NCBI GenBank assembly: GCA_964387935.1
Contig: CAYLZN010000024.1
Location: forward strand, 1 to 31,037
DNA length: 31,037 bases
From: CAYLZN01 sp964387935
GTDB lineage: Bacteria; Acidobacteriota; Vicinamibacteria; Vicinamibacterales; JAFNAJ01
Reading direction: 5' to 3'
Made by a program: the position numbers and the translations under genes. How positions within the stretch are numbered: the stretch's first letter is position 1; the number at the start of each line of letters is the position of its first letter. Below the pieces are notes generated by a model. The model worked only from the letters and a program-made list of their open reading frames with translations, had not been told where the DNA came from and searched no databases. Shown here piece by piece: positions 1 to 8,157 of the stretch.

Positions 1-1
1 C

Positions 2-1021
2 GAGCTCCTTGGGGAACAGGTGATCCGGGATCGGCTCGCGCGCACGTTCGCGTACCGGCATCGCAGCACCCGAGGCGACCTCGAGGCGCACCGTCAGTTC
101 GGGCCGTCCCGCCCGCTGGTGGTAGGCGTCACCGGCGCGAGCGGCCTCATCGGCTGCCACCTGGTCCCGTTCCTCACCACGGGCGGCCATCGCGTGATTC
201 GCCTGGTGCGGGGGGCAGCCCGGGCAGAAGACGAACAGACCTGGGATCCGTTCGGCGCGGTCGCCCTCGGACCATCGGACCCGCCGCTCGACGCCGTCGT
301 CCACCTCGCCGGCGCCAACATCGCCGGCCGTCGCTGGAACCCGGCGTGGAAGGACGAGATTGTCGGCAGCCGCGTCGGCCCGACACGCCGCATCGCGGAG
401 TCGCTGGCCAGACTGCCCCGGCCGCCGGGGACGCTCGTGTGCGCGTCGGCCACAGGCGTCTACGGGCACCGACCGGGCGAGCGGCTCACGGAGGGGAGCC
501 CCCGGGGAACGGGCTTCCTCGCGGACGTGTGCGAGGCGTGGGAAGGCGCTACCTCGCCCGCCGAGCACGCCGGCATCCGCGTCGTCAACTTGCGCATCGG
601 GATCGTCCTGAGCCCGCTTGGCGGGGCCCTGCGGCGGGCGCTGCCGTCCTTTCGCGCAGGCCTCTGCGGGTACGTGGGTGACCCGCACACCGCGTTCAAC
701 TGGGTGGCCCTCGATGACGTGCTGGGGGCCGTCCTGCTGGCGCTGAGCCGAGACGACCTCCGTGGTCCCGTCAACGTCACGGCGCCCGAAAGTGGGACCG
801 CGGAGGCCTTCGCCCGGACGCTCGCCCGCGTGCTCAATAGGCCCTTCGTGATCCCGGTGCCCAAGACAGCCGCCAAGCTCGTCTTTGGCGAAATGGCCGA
901 CGGACTCCTGGCCGTGGACGCCCAGGTCGAGCCCGAGACTCTTCAGAAAGCAGGCTACCGGTTCCGGTTCACCGAGCTCGAGGATGCCCTTCGCCACCAA
1001 CTGGGGCGTCAGCTCGGGTAA
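2..1021 (+). CDS. SRPBCC / TIGR01777-type epimerase fusion protein, 5' end cut off by the window
   Basis: This is an extended short-chain dehydrogenase/reductase-like protein of the TIGR01777 family (E. coli YfcH relatives), probably an NAD(P)-binding epimerase or reductase of unknown substrate. The nucleotide-binding motif GVTGASGLIG lies shortly after the visible N-terminus. Family motifs VVHLAGANIAGRRW, SATGVYG and FLADVCEAWE follow in the expected order. The reading frame is open to the left edge without a stop, and the residues before and after the GTG at 20 (ELLGEQ, then FAYRH) resemble the tail of the SRPBCC (START-like) domain that often precedes this domain. The true gene therefore probably starts outside the window, and the GTG at 20 is probably not a start. 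It ends with TAA 19 bases before glgX and may be cotranscribed with it. Family assignment is firm; the fusion is inferred. Confidence 0.85.
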   Translation, partial: ELLGEQVIRDRLARTFAYRHRSTRGDLEAHRQFGPSRPLVVGVTGASGLIGCHLVPFLTTGGHRVIRLVRGAARAEDEQTWDPFGAVALGPSDPPLDAVVHLAGANIAGRRWNPAWKDEIVGSRVGPTRRIAESLARLPRPPGTLVCASATGVYGHRPGERLTEGSPRGTGFLADVCEAWEGATSPAEHAGIRVVNLRIGIVLSPLGGALRRALPSFRAGLCGYVGDPHTAFNWVALDDVLGAVLLALSRDDLRGPVNVTAPESGTAEAFARTLARVLNRPFVIPVPKTAAKLVFGEMADGLLAVDAQVEPETLQKAGYRFRFTELEDALRHQLGRQLG

Positions 1022-1040
1022 ACTCCTGTATCGGCTGACG

Positions 1041-3185
1041 ATGAGGGTCTGGTCCGGTTCACCTTACCCGCTGGGCGCCACCTGGGACGGCGTCGGCGTC
1101 AACTTCGCGATATTTTCGGAACACGGCACGGCGGTGGAGTTGTGCCTGTTCGACTCTGCCTATGCGGGCCGGGAGTCGGTGCGCGTGCCGCTCACGGAGC
1201 GCACGGACCAGGTGTGGCACGGCTACCTGCCCGACGTACGGCCGGGGCAGCTGTACGGCTACCGCGTCCAGGGGCCGTACGAGCCGGCCCGCGGTCACCG
1301 CTTCAACGCCAGCAAGCTGCTCTTCGATCCGTACGCGAAAGGCGTGGGCCGCTCACTTCGCTGGCACGAGTCGATGTTCGGCTTCGCGATGGGCGATCCC
1401 GCGGCGGACCTGTCGCGTGATGACCACGACAACGCGGCCTACGCGCCGCTCAGTGCGGTCGTGGATCAGTCGTTCACGTGGGGTCCGGACCGTCCCCCGC
1501 GGACTCCCTGGCACAAGACGGTCATCTACGAGGTGCACGTCCGCGGGTTCACCAGGCGGCATCCCGGGATCCCCGAGGATCTGCGCGGCACCTACCTCGG
1601 CCTCGTGTCGGAGCCTGCGCTCGAGCACCTGCACTCGCTGGGGGTGACCGCGGTGGAGCTGATGCCGATCCACCATCGGGCCGACGAGTGGCACCTCGTC
1701 AAGCGCAAGCTGTCGAACTACTGGGGCTACAACACGCTCGCGTACTTCGCCCCCGATCTGCGCTACTCGGTGTCGCGGTCGCCGCAGGACTCGGTGCGCG
1801 AGTTCAAGATGATGGTCCGGGCCCTCCATGCCGCCGGCCTCGAGGTCGTCCTCGACGTCGTGTACAACCACACGGCCGAGGGCAACCACCTTGGACCGAC
1901 GCTGTCGTTGCGCGGCCTGGACAACGCGTCGTACTACCGGCTCTCGCCGCATCAGCCTCGGTACTACGAGGATTTCACGGGCTGCGGCAACACGTTGAAC
2001 ATGCGACACCCGCGCGTGCTGCAGCTGATCATGGACAGCCTGCGGTACTGGGTGCTCGAGATGCACGTGGACGGGTTCCGCTTCGACCTGGCGAGCGCGC
2101 TCGCCCGCGAGCTGCATGCCGTCGACAAGCTGGGCGCGTTCTTCGACATCATCCACCAGGACCCGGTGCTGTCACAGGTGAAGCTGATCGCCGAGCCGTG
2201 GGATCTCGGTGAGGGCGGTTACCAGGTGGGCAACTTCCCCGTCGGCTGGACGGAGTGGAACGGCAAGTACCGCGATTCCGTCCGGCGCTTCTGGCGCGGC
2301 GACGGCGGCCAGGTGTCCGAGTTCGCCACCCGCCTTGCGGGAAGCAGCGATCTCTACGAGCAGAGCGGACGTCGTCCGTACGCCAGCATCAACTTCGTCA
2401 CGGCGCACGACGGTTTCAGCCTGCAGGACCTGGTCAGCTACGGCCAGAAGCACAACCTGGCCAACGGCGAGAACAACCAGGACGGCGAGAACAACAATCT
2501 CAGTTTCAACTTCGGGGTCGAGGGCCCGACCGACGACACGGGGATCCGGGAGCACCGCGAGCGCCAGAAGCGCAACTTCCTGGCGACGCTGTTCCTGTCG
2601 CAGGGGGTGCCGATGCTCTGCGGCGGCGACGAGCTGTCGCTCACGCGGAGCGGCAACAACAACGCCTACTGTCAGGACAACGACCTCAACTGGTTCGACT
2701 GGACGGAGACCGGGGAGAAGAGGCAGTTCCTCGAGTTCACGCGGCGCGTGATCGCCCTCCGGCAGCACCACCCGGTGCTGCGTCGGCGACGGTTCTTCCA
2801 GGGACGCGCCATTCGCGGGGTGGGCGTCAAGGACCTGGCGTGGTTCGATCCGGCGGGGGTCGAGATGACCGACGAGGCCTGGGCGGCGCCGCACGTGCGC
2901 TGTCTGGGCGTGCGCCTCTCCGGAGATGCCATCGACGAGAGCGACGAACGGGGGCGCCGGATCGTCGACGACACGATTCTCGTGCTCCTGAACGCGCACG
3001 AAGCGCCGGTGCCCTTCATCCTGCCGGCGACTGCCGACGACGCGTGGTGGGTCACGCTGCTCGACACGGCGCATCCCGATGCGTCGAGCCGGCGGCTGCT
3101 CGGCGGCGACGAGTACCGGCTCGAAGCGCGATGCCTCGCGGTGCTGAAGCTGGGTCGGCCGCGGTTCCTGTCTGGCCCGGTCTAG
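1041..3185 (+). CDS. glgX: Glycogen debranching enzyme GlgX (isoamylase-type GH13)
   Basis: GlgX hydrolyses alpha-1,6 branches of glycogen limit dextrins in the cytoplasm during glycogen breakdown. The 714-residue product has the family layout: an N-terminal CBM48-like beta domain (SPYPLGATWDGVGVNFAIFS), a GH13 barrel and a C-terminal beta domain. GH13 signatures are present: DVVYNHTAEG, GFRFDLAS with the nucleophile at about D349, AEPWD with the acid/base at about E385, and TAHDG with the transition-state stabiliser at about D457. The Asn-rich ENNQDGENNN stretch is typical of GlgX/TreX enzymes. I chose the ATG at 1041 because the product then begins right at the conserved domain; the frame is open further upstream into the preceding gene. 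The stop codon overlaps the fabH stop codon on the other strand, so the two genes converge with no room for a terminator between them. Length and motifs fit a functional enzyme. Confidence 0.95.
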   Translation: MRVWSGSPYPLGATWDGVGVNFAIFSEHGTAVELCLFDSAYAGRESVRVPLTERTDQVWHGYLPDVRPGQLYGYRVQGPYEPARGHRFNASKLLFDPYAKGVGRSLRWHESMFGFAMGDPAADLSRDDHDNAAYAPLSAVVDQSFTWGPDRPPRTPWHKTVIYEVHVRGFTRRHPGIPEDLRGTYLGLVSEPALEHLHSLGVTAVELMPIHHRADEWHLVKRKLSNYWGYNTLAYFAPDLRYSVSRSPQDSVREFKMMVRALHAAGLEVVLDVVYNHTAEGNHLGPTLSLRGLDNASYYRLSPHQPRYYEDFTGCGNTLNMRHPRVLQLIMDSLRYWVLEMHVDGFRFDLASALARELHAVDKLGAFFDIIHQDPVLSQVKLIAEPWDLGEGGYQVGNFPVGWTEWNGKYRDSVRRFWRGDGGQVSEFATRLAGSSDLYEQSGRRPYASINFVTAHDGFSLQDLVSYGQKHNLANGENNQDGENNNLSFNFGVEGPTDDTGIREHRERQKRNFLATLFLSQGVPMLCGGDELSLTRSGNNNAYCQDNDLNWFDWTETGEKRQFLEFTRRVIALRQHHPVLRRRRFFQGRAIRGVGVKDLAWFDPAGVEMTDEAWAAPHVRCLGVRLSGDAIDESDERGRRIVDDTILVLLNAHEAPVPFILPATADDAWWVTLLDTAHPDASSRRLLGGDEYRLEARCLAVLKLGRPRFLSGPV

Positions 3186-4228
3186 CCCCAGCGCACGAGC
3201 ACCGATCCGACGGTGAACCCGGCGCCCACCGAGGCGAGCAGCACGAGGGTGCCGGGAGTGAGCCGTCCGTCCCGAAGCGCGTCGTCGATCGCGAGCGGGA
3301 TGGTGGCCGCGGTGGTATTCCCGTACTTCTCGATATTCAGCACCACCTTGTCCGGCGCGATCCCGAGCTTGTCGGCCGCCGACCGGATGATGCGCTGGTT
3401 CGCCTGGTGGCAGATCAGCAGGTCCACGTCCGATGCCGCCAGGCCGTTCTTGGCCAGGAGGCGGCGGGCGATCTCCTCGGTCTTGCGGACGGCGAACTTG
3501 AACACGGCCTGGCCGTCCTGGTGCACGTAATGCAGCCGCTGGTCGACGGTCTCGTGCGAGGCCGGCCTGCGGCTGCCCCCGGCCGGCATCTGGAGGGCCG
3601 GGCCGCCGCTCCCGTCGATCTCGTGCGCGTAGTCGAGGATTCCGATCGTCTCGTCGTCTGACGGTGCGAGCACGGCCACGCCGGCTCCGTCTCCGAACAG
3701 GACACACGTCGTGCGATCCGTGTAGTCGATGATGCTCGACATCACGTCGGCGCCGACGGCGAGCACGTACCGGTGCGCGCCGATGGCGACCTGCTGCGCG
3801 GCGACGGTGAGCGCGAACGTGAAGCCGGAGCAGGCGGCCCCCAGGTCGAAGCCCCACGCGTTGACCGCGCCGATCTTGTGCTGCAGCACGCAGGCGGTAG
3901 ACGGGAAGATCGTGTCCGGGGTGGTCGTCCCCACGACGACGAATCCGATATCGGCCGGCGTGATCCCCGCGCGACGGATGGCTTCCTGCGCGGCTGCCGC
4001 GGCCAGATCCGACGTCGCCACCCCCGGATCGACGACGTGGCGCTCGCGGATGCCCGTGCGCTGCACGATCCACTCGTTGGTCGTCGAGACCAGCCGCTCG
4101 AGATCGGCGTTGGTCAGCACGCGCGGGGGAACGTACGTCGCGAGCGCCGCGATCCTGACACGCCGCAGCGGCCGGGCCGGCGCGAGCCAGTTGCGATCGT
4201 CGGGTCTCTTCTCGGAACCGTTCACCAC
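3182..4228 (-). CDS. fabH: Beta-ketoacyl-ACP synthase III (FabH)
   Basis: FabH starts type II fatty-acid synthesis by condensing an acyl-CoA with malonyl-ACP. The catalytic triad is visible: Cys133 in LGAACSGFTF, His274 in ICHQANQRII and Asn304 in YGNTTAAT. The segment TTNEWIVQRTGIRERH is also typical. At 348 residues it is about 30 longer than E. coli FabH, owing to an N-terminal extension (residues 1-24). The start used is a GTG overlapping the ruvB stop by 7 bases, consistent with translational coupling; an internal start nearer RVRIAAL cannot be excluded. It is the last gene of the yebC-ruvCAB-fabH operon and meets glgX tail-to-tail. Placing fabH behind the ruv genes is unusual compared with the common fab cluster. 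All key residues are present. Confidence 0.94.
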   Translation of the reverse strand: MVNGSEKRPDDRNWLAPARPLRRVRIAALATYVPPRVLTNADLERLVSTTNEWIVQRTGIRERHVVDPGVATSDLAAAAAQEAIRRAGITPADIGFVVVGTTTPDTIFPSTACVLQHKIGAVNAWGFDLGAACSGFTFALTVAAQQVAIGAHRYVLAVGADVMSSIIDYTDRTTCVLFGDGAGVAVLAPSDDETIGILDYAHEIDGSGGPALQMPAGGSRRPASHETVDQRLHYVHQDGQAVFKFAVRKTEEIARRLLAKNGLAASDVDLLICHQANQRIIRSAADKLGIAPDKVVLNIEKYGNTTAATIPLAIDDALRDGRLTPGTLVLLASVGAGFTVGSVLVRWG

Positions 4229-5238
4229 AGGCGGGTGTCCTTTCTCGGCGAGGTCAGGCCGAAGTACTCGTAGGCGCGCGCGGTGGCCACGCGGCCCCGC
4301 GGCGTCCGCTCGAGGAAGCCGATCTGCATGAGGAACGGCTCGTAGATGTCCTCGATGGCGTCCTTCTCCTCGCTGGTGGCTGCGGCCAGCGTCCCGAGCC
4401 CGACGGGGCCGCCGCCGAACTTCTCGATGATCGTCCGCAGTAACCGGCGGTCGACTTCGTCGAACCCGCGTTCGTCCACCTCCAGCAGGGCCAGCGCGGC
4501 CTGCGCCACCCTCCCGTCGATGCGGCCGTCGGCGCGGACCTGCGCGTAGTCCCGCACCCGCCTCAGGAGGCGGTTGGCGATTCGGGGCGTGCCGCGGCTG
4601 CGCCGCGCGAGTTCGCCCGCGGCCACGCCATCGATCGGGACGCCGAGGATGCGCGCGGACCGCAGCACGATCTCACGCATGTCGGCCTCCTCGTAGAAGT
4701 CGAGTCGGTGGACGATGCCGAAACGGCTTCGCAGCGGCGACGTGAGCAGCCCCGTGCGCGTCGTCGCGCCCACCAGCGTGAATCGCTGGAGCGGCACCTT
4801 CACCGATCTGGCGCTCGGGCCCTGGCCAATGACGATGTCGAGCTCGTAGTCCTCCATCGCGGGATAGAGGATCTCCTCGATCGCAGGCGACATCCGGTGG
4901 ATCTCGTCGATGAACAGGACTTCGTGTTCGGCGAGGTTCGTCAGGATGGCGGCGAGGTCGCCCGGCTTCTCGAGGACCGGGCCGGCCGTGGAGCGGATCG
5001 GCACCTGCAGTTCGTGCGCGATCACGTGGGCCAGCGTGGTCTTGCCGAGGCCGGGCGGTCCGTAGACCAGCACGTGGTCCAGCGCCTCCGCACGCTGGCG
5101 GGCGGCCGCGATCGACACGGCCAGGTTCTCGCGGACGCGGTCCTGCCCGATGTACTCATCCAGGGTGCGCGGCCGGAGGCCGACCTCGTATTGCGCGTCC
5201 TCGTCGACGCGGACACCGCTCGCCAGTCGTGGATCCAT
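4222..5238 (-). CDS. ruvB: Holliday junction branch-migration ATPase RuvB
   Basis: RuvB is the hexameric AAA+ motor that, with RuvA, drives branch migration of Holliday junctions. The 338-residue length is normal. Walker A is GPPGLGKTT (about residues 60-68), Walker B is VLFIDEIHR (D111, E112), sensor 1 lies in GATTRTGLL, and the arginine finger lies in PLRSRFG (about R170). The start region MDPRLASG and motif LRPRTLDEYIGQ are typical of the N-terminus. The gene follows ruvA by 9 bases and its stop overlaps the fabH start. The C-terminal winged-helix part, including TPRGRVAT and YEYFGL, is intact. Confidence 0.97.
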   Translation of the reverse strand: MDPRLASGVRVDEDAQYEVGLRPRTLDEYIGQDRVRENLAVSIAAARQRAEALDHVLVYGPPGLGKTTLAHVIAHELQVPIRSTAGPVLEKPGDLAAILTNLAEHEVLFIDEIHRMSPAIEEILYPAMEDYELDIVIGQGPSARSVKVPLQRFTLVGATTRTGLLTSPLRSRFGIVHRLDFYEEADMREIVLRSARILGVPIDGVAAGELARRSRGTPRIANRLLRRVRDYAQVRADGRIDGRVAQAALALLEVDERGFDEVDRRLLRTIIEKFGGGPVGLGTLAAATSEEKDAIEDIYEPFLMQIGFLERTPRGRVATARAYEYFGLTSPRKDTRLW

Positions 5239-5247
5239 GGCGCCTGC

Positions 5248-5850
5248 CTATCTCGCGAGCGCCTTCAGCGCATGCCGGAGGATCGCCTCGAACGCCGCGT
5301 TGCGGCCGAGGGCGGCAAAGGCGCCTTCGAGCGCTTTCTCCGCCGCGACACGCTGGTACCCCAGGTTCACCAGCGCGGACAGGAGATCGGCCTTGGCGTC
5401 CTCCTCGGACGGCGCGGCCGGCGTCCCCGACGCGGCACCGGCGGCAACGGTCGGCAGCTTGTCCTTCAACTCCAGGCCCATGCGCTCCGCGGTTTTCCTG
5501 CCGATGCCGGGTATGCGCGTCAGGCGCGCGATGTCGTTGGTCCGGATCGCCCGCACGAGGTCCGACGGCTCGATGCCCGAGAGCGCGGCGAGCGCCAGCC
5601 GCGGCCCGATCCCGCTGACGCCGATGAGCCGCTCGAAGAGCTGCTGCTCGAGCAATGTCGCGAAACCGTACAACGCCAGCTGGTCCTCACGGACGTGCGT
5701 GTGTATCCGCAGGGCGATGTCGCCGCCGGGGTCCGGCAGGGCGTAGAACGTCGAGAGCGGCACCGCCACCTCGTAGCCGACTCCAGCGACATCGATGAGG
5801 AGCCGGTCCGGGTGCTTCTCGATCACACGGCCACGCAGGAAGCCGATCAT
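5248..5850 (-). CDS. ruvA: Holliday junction DNA-binding protein RuvA
   Basis: RuvA is the tetrameric protein that binds the four-way junction and loads RuvB. The 200-residue product starts with the OB-fold sequence MIGFLRGRVIEK. Two helix-hairpin-helix motifs follow: IGVSGIGPRLALAAL and IPGIGRKTAERM. A low-complexity Ala/Pro/Ser linker (about residues 137-150) leads to domain III, which contacts RuvB and includes ALVNLGYQRVAAEKAL. The ATG overlaps the ruvC stop in an ATGA arrangement, so the two are probably translationally coupled. Domain order and length match the family. Confidence 0.96.
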   Translation of the reverse strand: MIGFLRGRVIEKHPDRLLIDVAGVGYEVAVPLSTFYALPDPGGDIALRIHTHVREDQLALYGFATLLEQQLFERLIGVSGIGPRLALAALSGIEPSDLVRAIRTNDIARLTRIPGIGRKTAERMGLELKDKLPTVAAGAASGTPAAPSEEDAKADLLSALVNLGYQRVAAEKALEGAFAALGRNAAFEAILRHALKALAR

Positions 5851-6407
5851 GCGCCTTGGGGCCGATAGTGACGCCAGGACCTGGCCTGGCGGGTGGAGTC
5901 CTGCGCGCCCGCTGCCGCGATGACGCGGTGTGCCGGGCCGCCGACGTGGTGGAGGTGGCAGACCGCCACGGCGAGCGCGTCAGCGGCGTCGTGGGGCGTT
6001 GGCAGGGTCCGGAGCCCGAGGAGGAGCTTGATCATCTGCTGCACCTGGACCTTCTCCGCCCTGCCATAGCCCACCACCGCGCGCTTGATCTCGGCGGGGG
6101 TGTACTCGACCACCGGGACCCCGGCCTCCATGGCCGCGAGCAGCGCGACGCCGCGGGCGTGCCCCAACTGGAGCGCGCTGCGGACGTTCGTCGCGTAGAA
6201 CACGTTCTCCACGGCCACGCAGTCGGGACAGGCGGACGCGAGCAGTTCGCCGAGTTGACGGTGGATGGCGAGGAGCTTCTCTGGAAACGAGGCGCGAGGG
6301 GAGGTGGCCACGGCCCCGCACACGATCATGTGGTGCCGGCTGCCGTCGCTCTCGATGCACCCGTAGCCGGTGCGCGTCGAGCCGGGATCGATCCCGAACA
6401 CCTTCAC
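5847..6407 (-). CDS. ruvC: Holliday junction resolvase RuvC
   Basis: RuvC is the dimeric endonuclease that resolves Holliday junctions after RuvAB branch migration. All four catalytic acidic residues are visible when translation starts at the GTG at 6407: D7 in VFGIDPGST, E67 in CVAVENVF, and D140 and D143 in PHDAADALAVA. The product is 186 residues, close to the 173 of E. coli RuvC. The frame is open further upstream into yebC, but the conserved N-terminus MKVFGIDPG begins exactly at this GTG. The GTG also overlaps the yebC stop as GTGA, which decides the start. The C-terminal tail beyond the catalytic core (HHVGGPAHRV onward) is variable in the family. Confidence 0.96.
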   Translation of the reverse strand: MKVFGIDPGSTRTGYGCIESDGSRHHMIVCGAVATSPRASFPEKLLAIHRQLGELLASACPDCVAVENVFYATNVRSALQLGHARGVALLAAMEAGVPVVEYTPAEIKRAVVGYGRAEKVQVQQMIKLLLGLRTLPTPHDAADALAVAVCHLHHVGGPAHRVIAAAGAQDSTRQARSWRHYRPQGA

Positions 6408-7153
6408 GAGTACGACGCCTCGATCTCCTTCTCCTCGATATCCGAGTTCGACCACACGTGTCGCACGTCGTCGTGCTCGTCGAGCACGTCCATCAGCTTG
6501 ACCATGTGCTGGGCGACCTTGCCCTCGAGCTTCACGTAGTTCTGGGGCAGCATCGAGACCTCGGACGCGTCGGGCTCGATGCCGAGCGCCTTGACCGCGT
6601 CCAGGACCGGCTGGTAGGCATCCGGCGCGCTCAGGATCTCCCACGCGTCGCCATCGTCGCGCATGTCGTCGGCGCCCGCCTCGAGCGCGGCGGCCATCAA
6701 CTGCTCTTCGTCCGCCTTGCTCTTGGAAACGACAATGTAGCCTTTCTTGTCGAACATCCAGGCGACGGAGTTCGTTTCCCCGAGGTTGCCGCCGTGCTTG
6801 CTGAGCAGGTGGCGCAGTTCTCCCACCGTGCGGTTCTTGTTGTCGGTGAGCACGTCGATCATCAGCGCCGCGCCGCCAGGTCCGTAGCCCTCGTACATCA
6901 CCTCTTCGTAGGTGAGACCGGGTTCCTCTCCAGTGCCGCGGCGGACGGCGCGCTTGATGTTGTCGGCCGGCATGTTGACGGACTTGGCCTCCGCGATGAT
7001 CGTGCGGAGCCGCGGGTTCGTGTCCGGGTCACCGCCGCCCGCCCGGGCGGCAATGGTCAGTTCCTTGATGATCCGGGTGAAGATCTTCCCGCGCTTGGCG
7101 TCGGCGGCGCCCTTCTTGTGCTTGATGGTGTGCCACTTGGAATGGCCAGACAT
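6404..7153 (-). CDS. yebC: YebC/PmpR family (TACO1-like) protein
   Basis: This is a member of the YebC/PmpR/TACO1 family. Members have been described as transcriptional regulators, and more recently as factors that help ribosomes translate difficult sequences such as proline stretches. The N-terminus MSGHSKWHTIKHKKGAADAK is the family hallmark, and the middle motif YEGYGPGGAALMID is also conserved. At 249 residues it has normal length. It is the first gene of the operon leading into ruvCAB, an arrangement known from many bacteria. An AGAGGG ribosome-binding sequence precedes the ATG, and an extended -10 element lies about 36 bases upstream. Confidence 0.95.
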   Translation of the reverse strand: MSGHSKWHTIKHKKGAADAKRGKIFTRIIKELTIAARAGGGDPDTNPRLRTIIAEAKSVNMPADNIKRAVRRGTGEEPGLTYEEVMYEGYGPGGAALMIDVLTDNKNRTVGELRHLLSKHGGNLGETNSVAWMFDKKGYIVVSKSKADEEQLMAAALEAGADDMRDDGDAWEILSAPDAYQPVLDAVKALGIEPDASEVSMLPQNYVKLEGKVAQHMVKLMDVLDEHDDVRHVWSNSDIEEKEIEASYS

Positions 7154-7188
7154 GGTGATGCCCTCTGAGATGGCCTAAAAGACCTGAA

Positions 7189-7197
7189 ATTCTAGCA
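7189..7197 (-). promoter_or_regulatory. Extended -10 promoter element for the yebC-ruvCAB-fabH operon
   Basis: Read on the minus strand the bases are TGCTAGAAT: a TGn extension followed by TAGAAT, which differs from TATAAT at one position. No good -35 hexamer lies 16-18 bases upstream, as is common for extended -10 promoters. Transcription would start near 7182 and leave a leader of about 29 bases before the yebC ATG. Confidence 0.5.
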
Positions 7198-7228
7198 CAG
7201 GGACCCGCCGCGGCGGCCCCGCTCCGCC

Positions 7229-7234
7229 TATAAT
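7229..7234 (+). promoter_or_regulatory. Perfect -10 hexamer upstream of the EamA-type transporter gene
   Basis: The hexamer is TATAAT, in a GC-rich region with no recognisable -35. It ends 11 bases before the ATG at 7246, so the expected transcript would carry only about 5 untranslated bases. It lies back to back with the yebC promoter. Confidence 0.45.
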
Positions 7235-7245
7235 CCTGGCTCTCC

Positions 7246-8157
7246 ATGACGATGGGCCCCGCCCGGACTGCCGCGCTGACCGCGGCCGCCATGGTCGCCT
7301 TCGCGGCCAACTCGCTGCTGTGCCGGGCGGCGCTGGGATCGCCACGCATGGATGCGGTGTCGTTCACGGCCCTGCGCCTGCTCAGCGGCGCAGCGGTGCT
7401 CGCGGGCCTGGCCCGGGCGGCGGGTCGTGGCGGTGTCGCTCGCGACGGCTCCTGGGCGTCCGCCTGGGCCCTGTTCGCATACGCCCTCGCGTTCTCGCTG
7501 GCGTACTCGCGCATCCCGACTGGCGCAGGCGCGCTGCTGCTGTTCGGCACCGTGCAGGTCACGATGATCGGACACGCCGTGGCGACAGGCGCACGGCTGC
7601 GTCCCGGGGAGTGGCTGGGACTGGCGGTCGCGCTGGTCGGCCTCGTCGTGCTCACGCGGCCCGGACTGGCCGCGCCCGATGCCCCCGGCGCCGCGCTGAT
7701 GGTGAGTGCCGGCGTCGCGTGGGGCGTCTACACGCTGCGGGGACGTGGCGCGGGCGCCCCGCTCTTCGTCACCGCAGGGAACTTCGTGCTGGCTGCGGCG
7801 CCGGCGCTCGCGGTCGTTCCACTCGCCTGGGGCCTCGCGACGCCCCGCTGGACGCCCGGAGGCGCCGTGCTTGCCGTGGCCTCAGGCGCGATCGCATCCG
7901 GCCTCGGATATGCGGCGTGGTACGGAGCCCTCCCCTGCCTGCCGCCGCAGCGCGCGGCCCTCGTCCAGTTGAGTGCGCCAGTACTCGCAGCCCTCGGAGG
8001 CGTCCTGCTGCTCGGGGAGGCGTTCGACGGCCGGCTGGCGATGGCCGCGCCACTCGTGCTCGGCGGGATCGCCCTCGGGATCCTCACCGGCGTACCGCCG
8101 TCACGATCCAGGTCGACGCGTCCTCCGACCAGGGTTCGTGGCGATATCCCCCGCTGA
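7246..8157 (+). CDS. EamA/DMT-superfamily permease
   Basis: This is a hydrophobic inner-membrane protein of the drug/metabolite transporter superfamily, probably an exporter of a small metabolite; the substrate cannot be read from the sequence. The product is 303 residues with about ten membrane segments arranged as two EamA repeats. The second repeat begins near LMVSAGVAWGVYTLRGRG and ends with the segment LGGVLLLGEAFDGRLAMAA. The start could be the ATG at 7246 or the one at 7252 (MTMGPAR). The last 74 bases overlap the 3' end of the methyltransferase gene on the other strand, and the corresponding C-terminal tail (PPSRSRSTRPPTRVRG) is basic and not part of the fold. Family call is good. Confidence 0.85.
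   Translation: MTMGPARTAALTAAAMVAFAANSLLCRAALGSPRMDAVSFTALRLLSGAAVLAGLARAAGRGGVARDGSWASAWALFAYALAFSLAYSRIPTGAGALLLFGTVQVTMIGHAVATGARLRPGEWLGLAVALVGLVVLTRPGLAAPDAPGAALMVSAGVAWGVYTLRGRGAGAPLFVTAGNFVLAAAPALAVVPLAWGLATPRWTPGGAVLAVASGAIASGLGYAAWYGALPCLPPQRAALVQLSAPVLAALGGVLLLGEAFDGRLAMAAPLVLGGIALGILTGVPPSRSRSTRPPTRVRGDIPR

Noticed and set aside
885..1040. Upstream extension of glgX to an ATG at 885
   Set aside because: It would overlap the epimerase gene by over 130 bases and adds residues with no resemblance to GlgX.
2172..4073. A 633-codon open frame on the minus strand across glgX and fabH
   Set aside because: It covers two clear genes in other frames and has low-complexity Arg/Val-rich sequence.
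6408..6644. Upstream extension of ruvC inside yebC
   Set aside because: The conserved N-terminus begins at the GTG at 6407, which overlaps the yebC stop.
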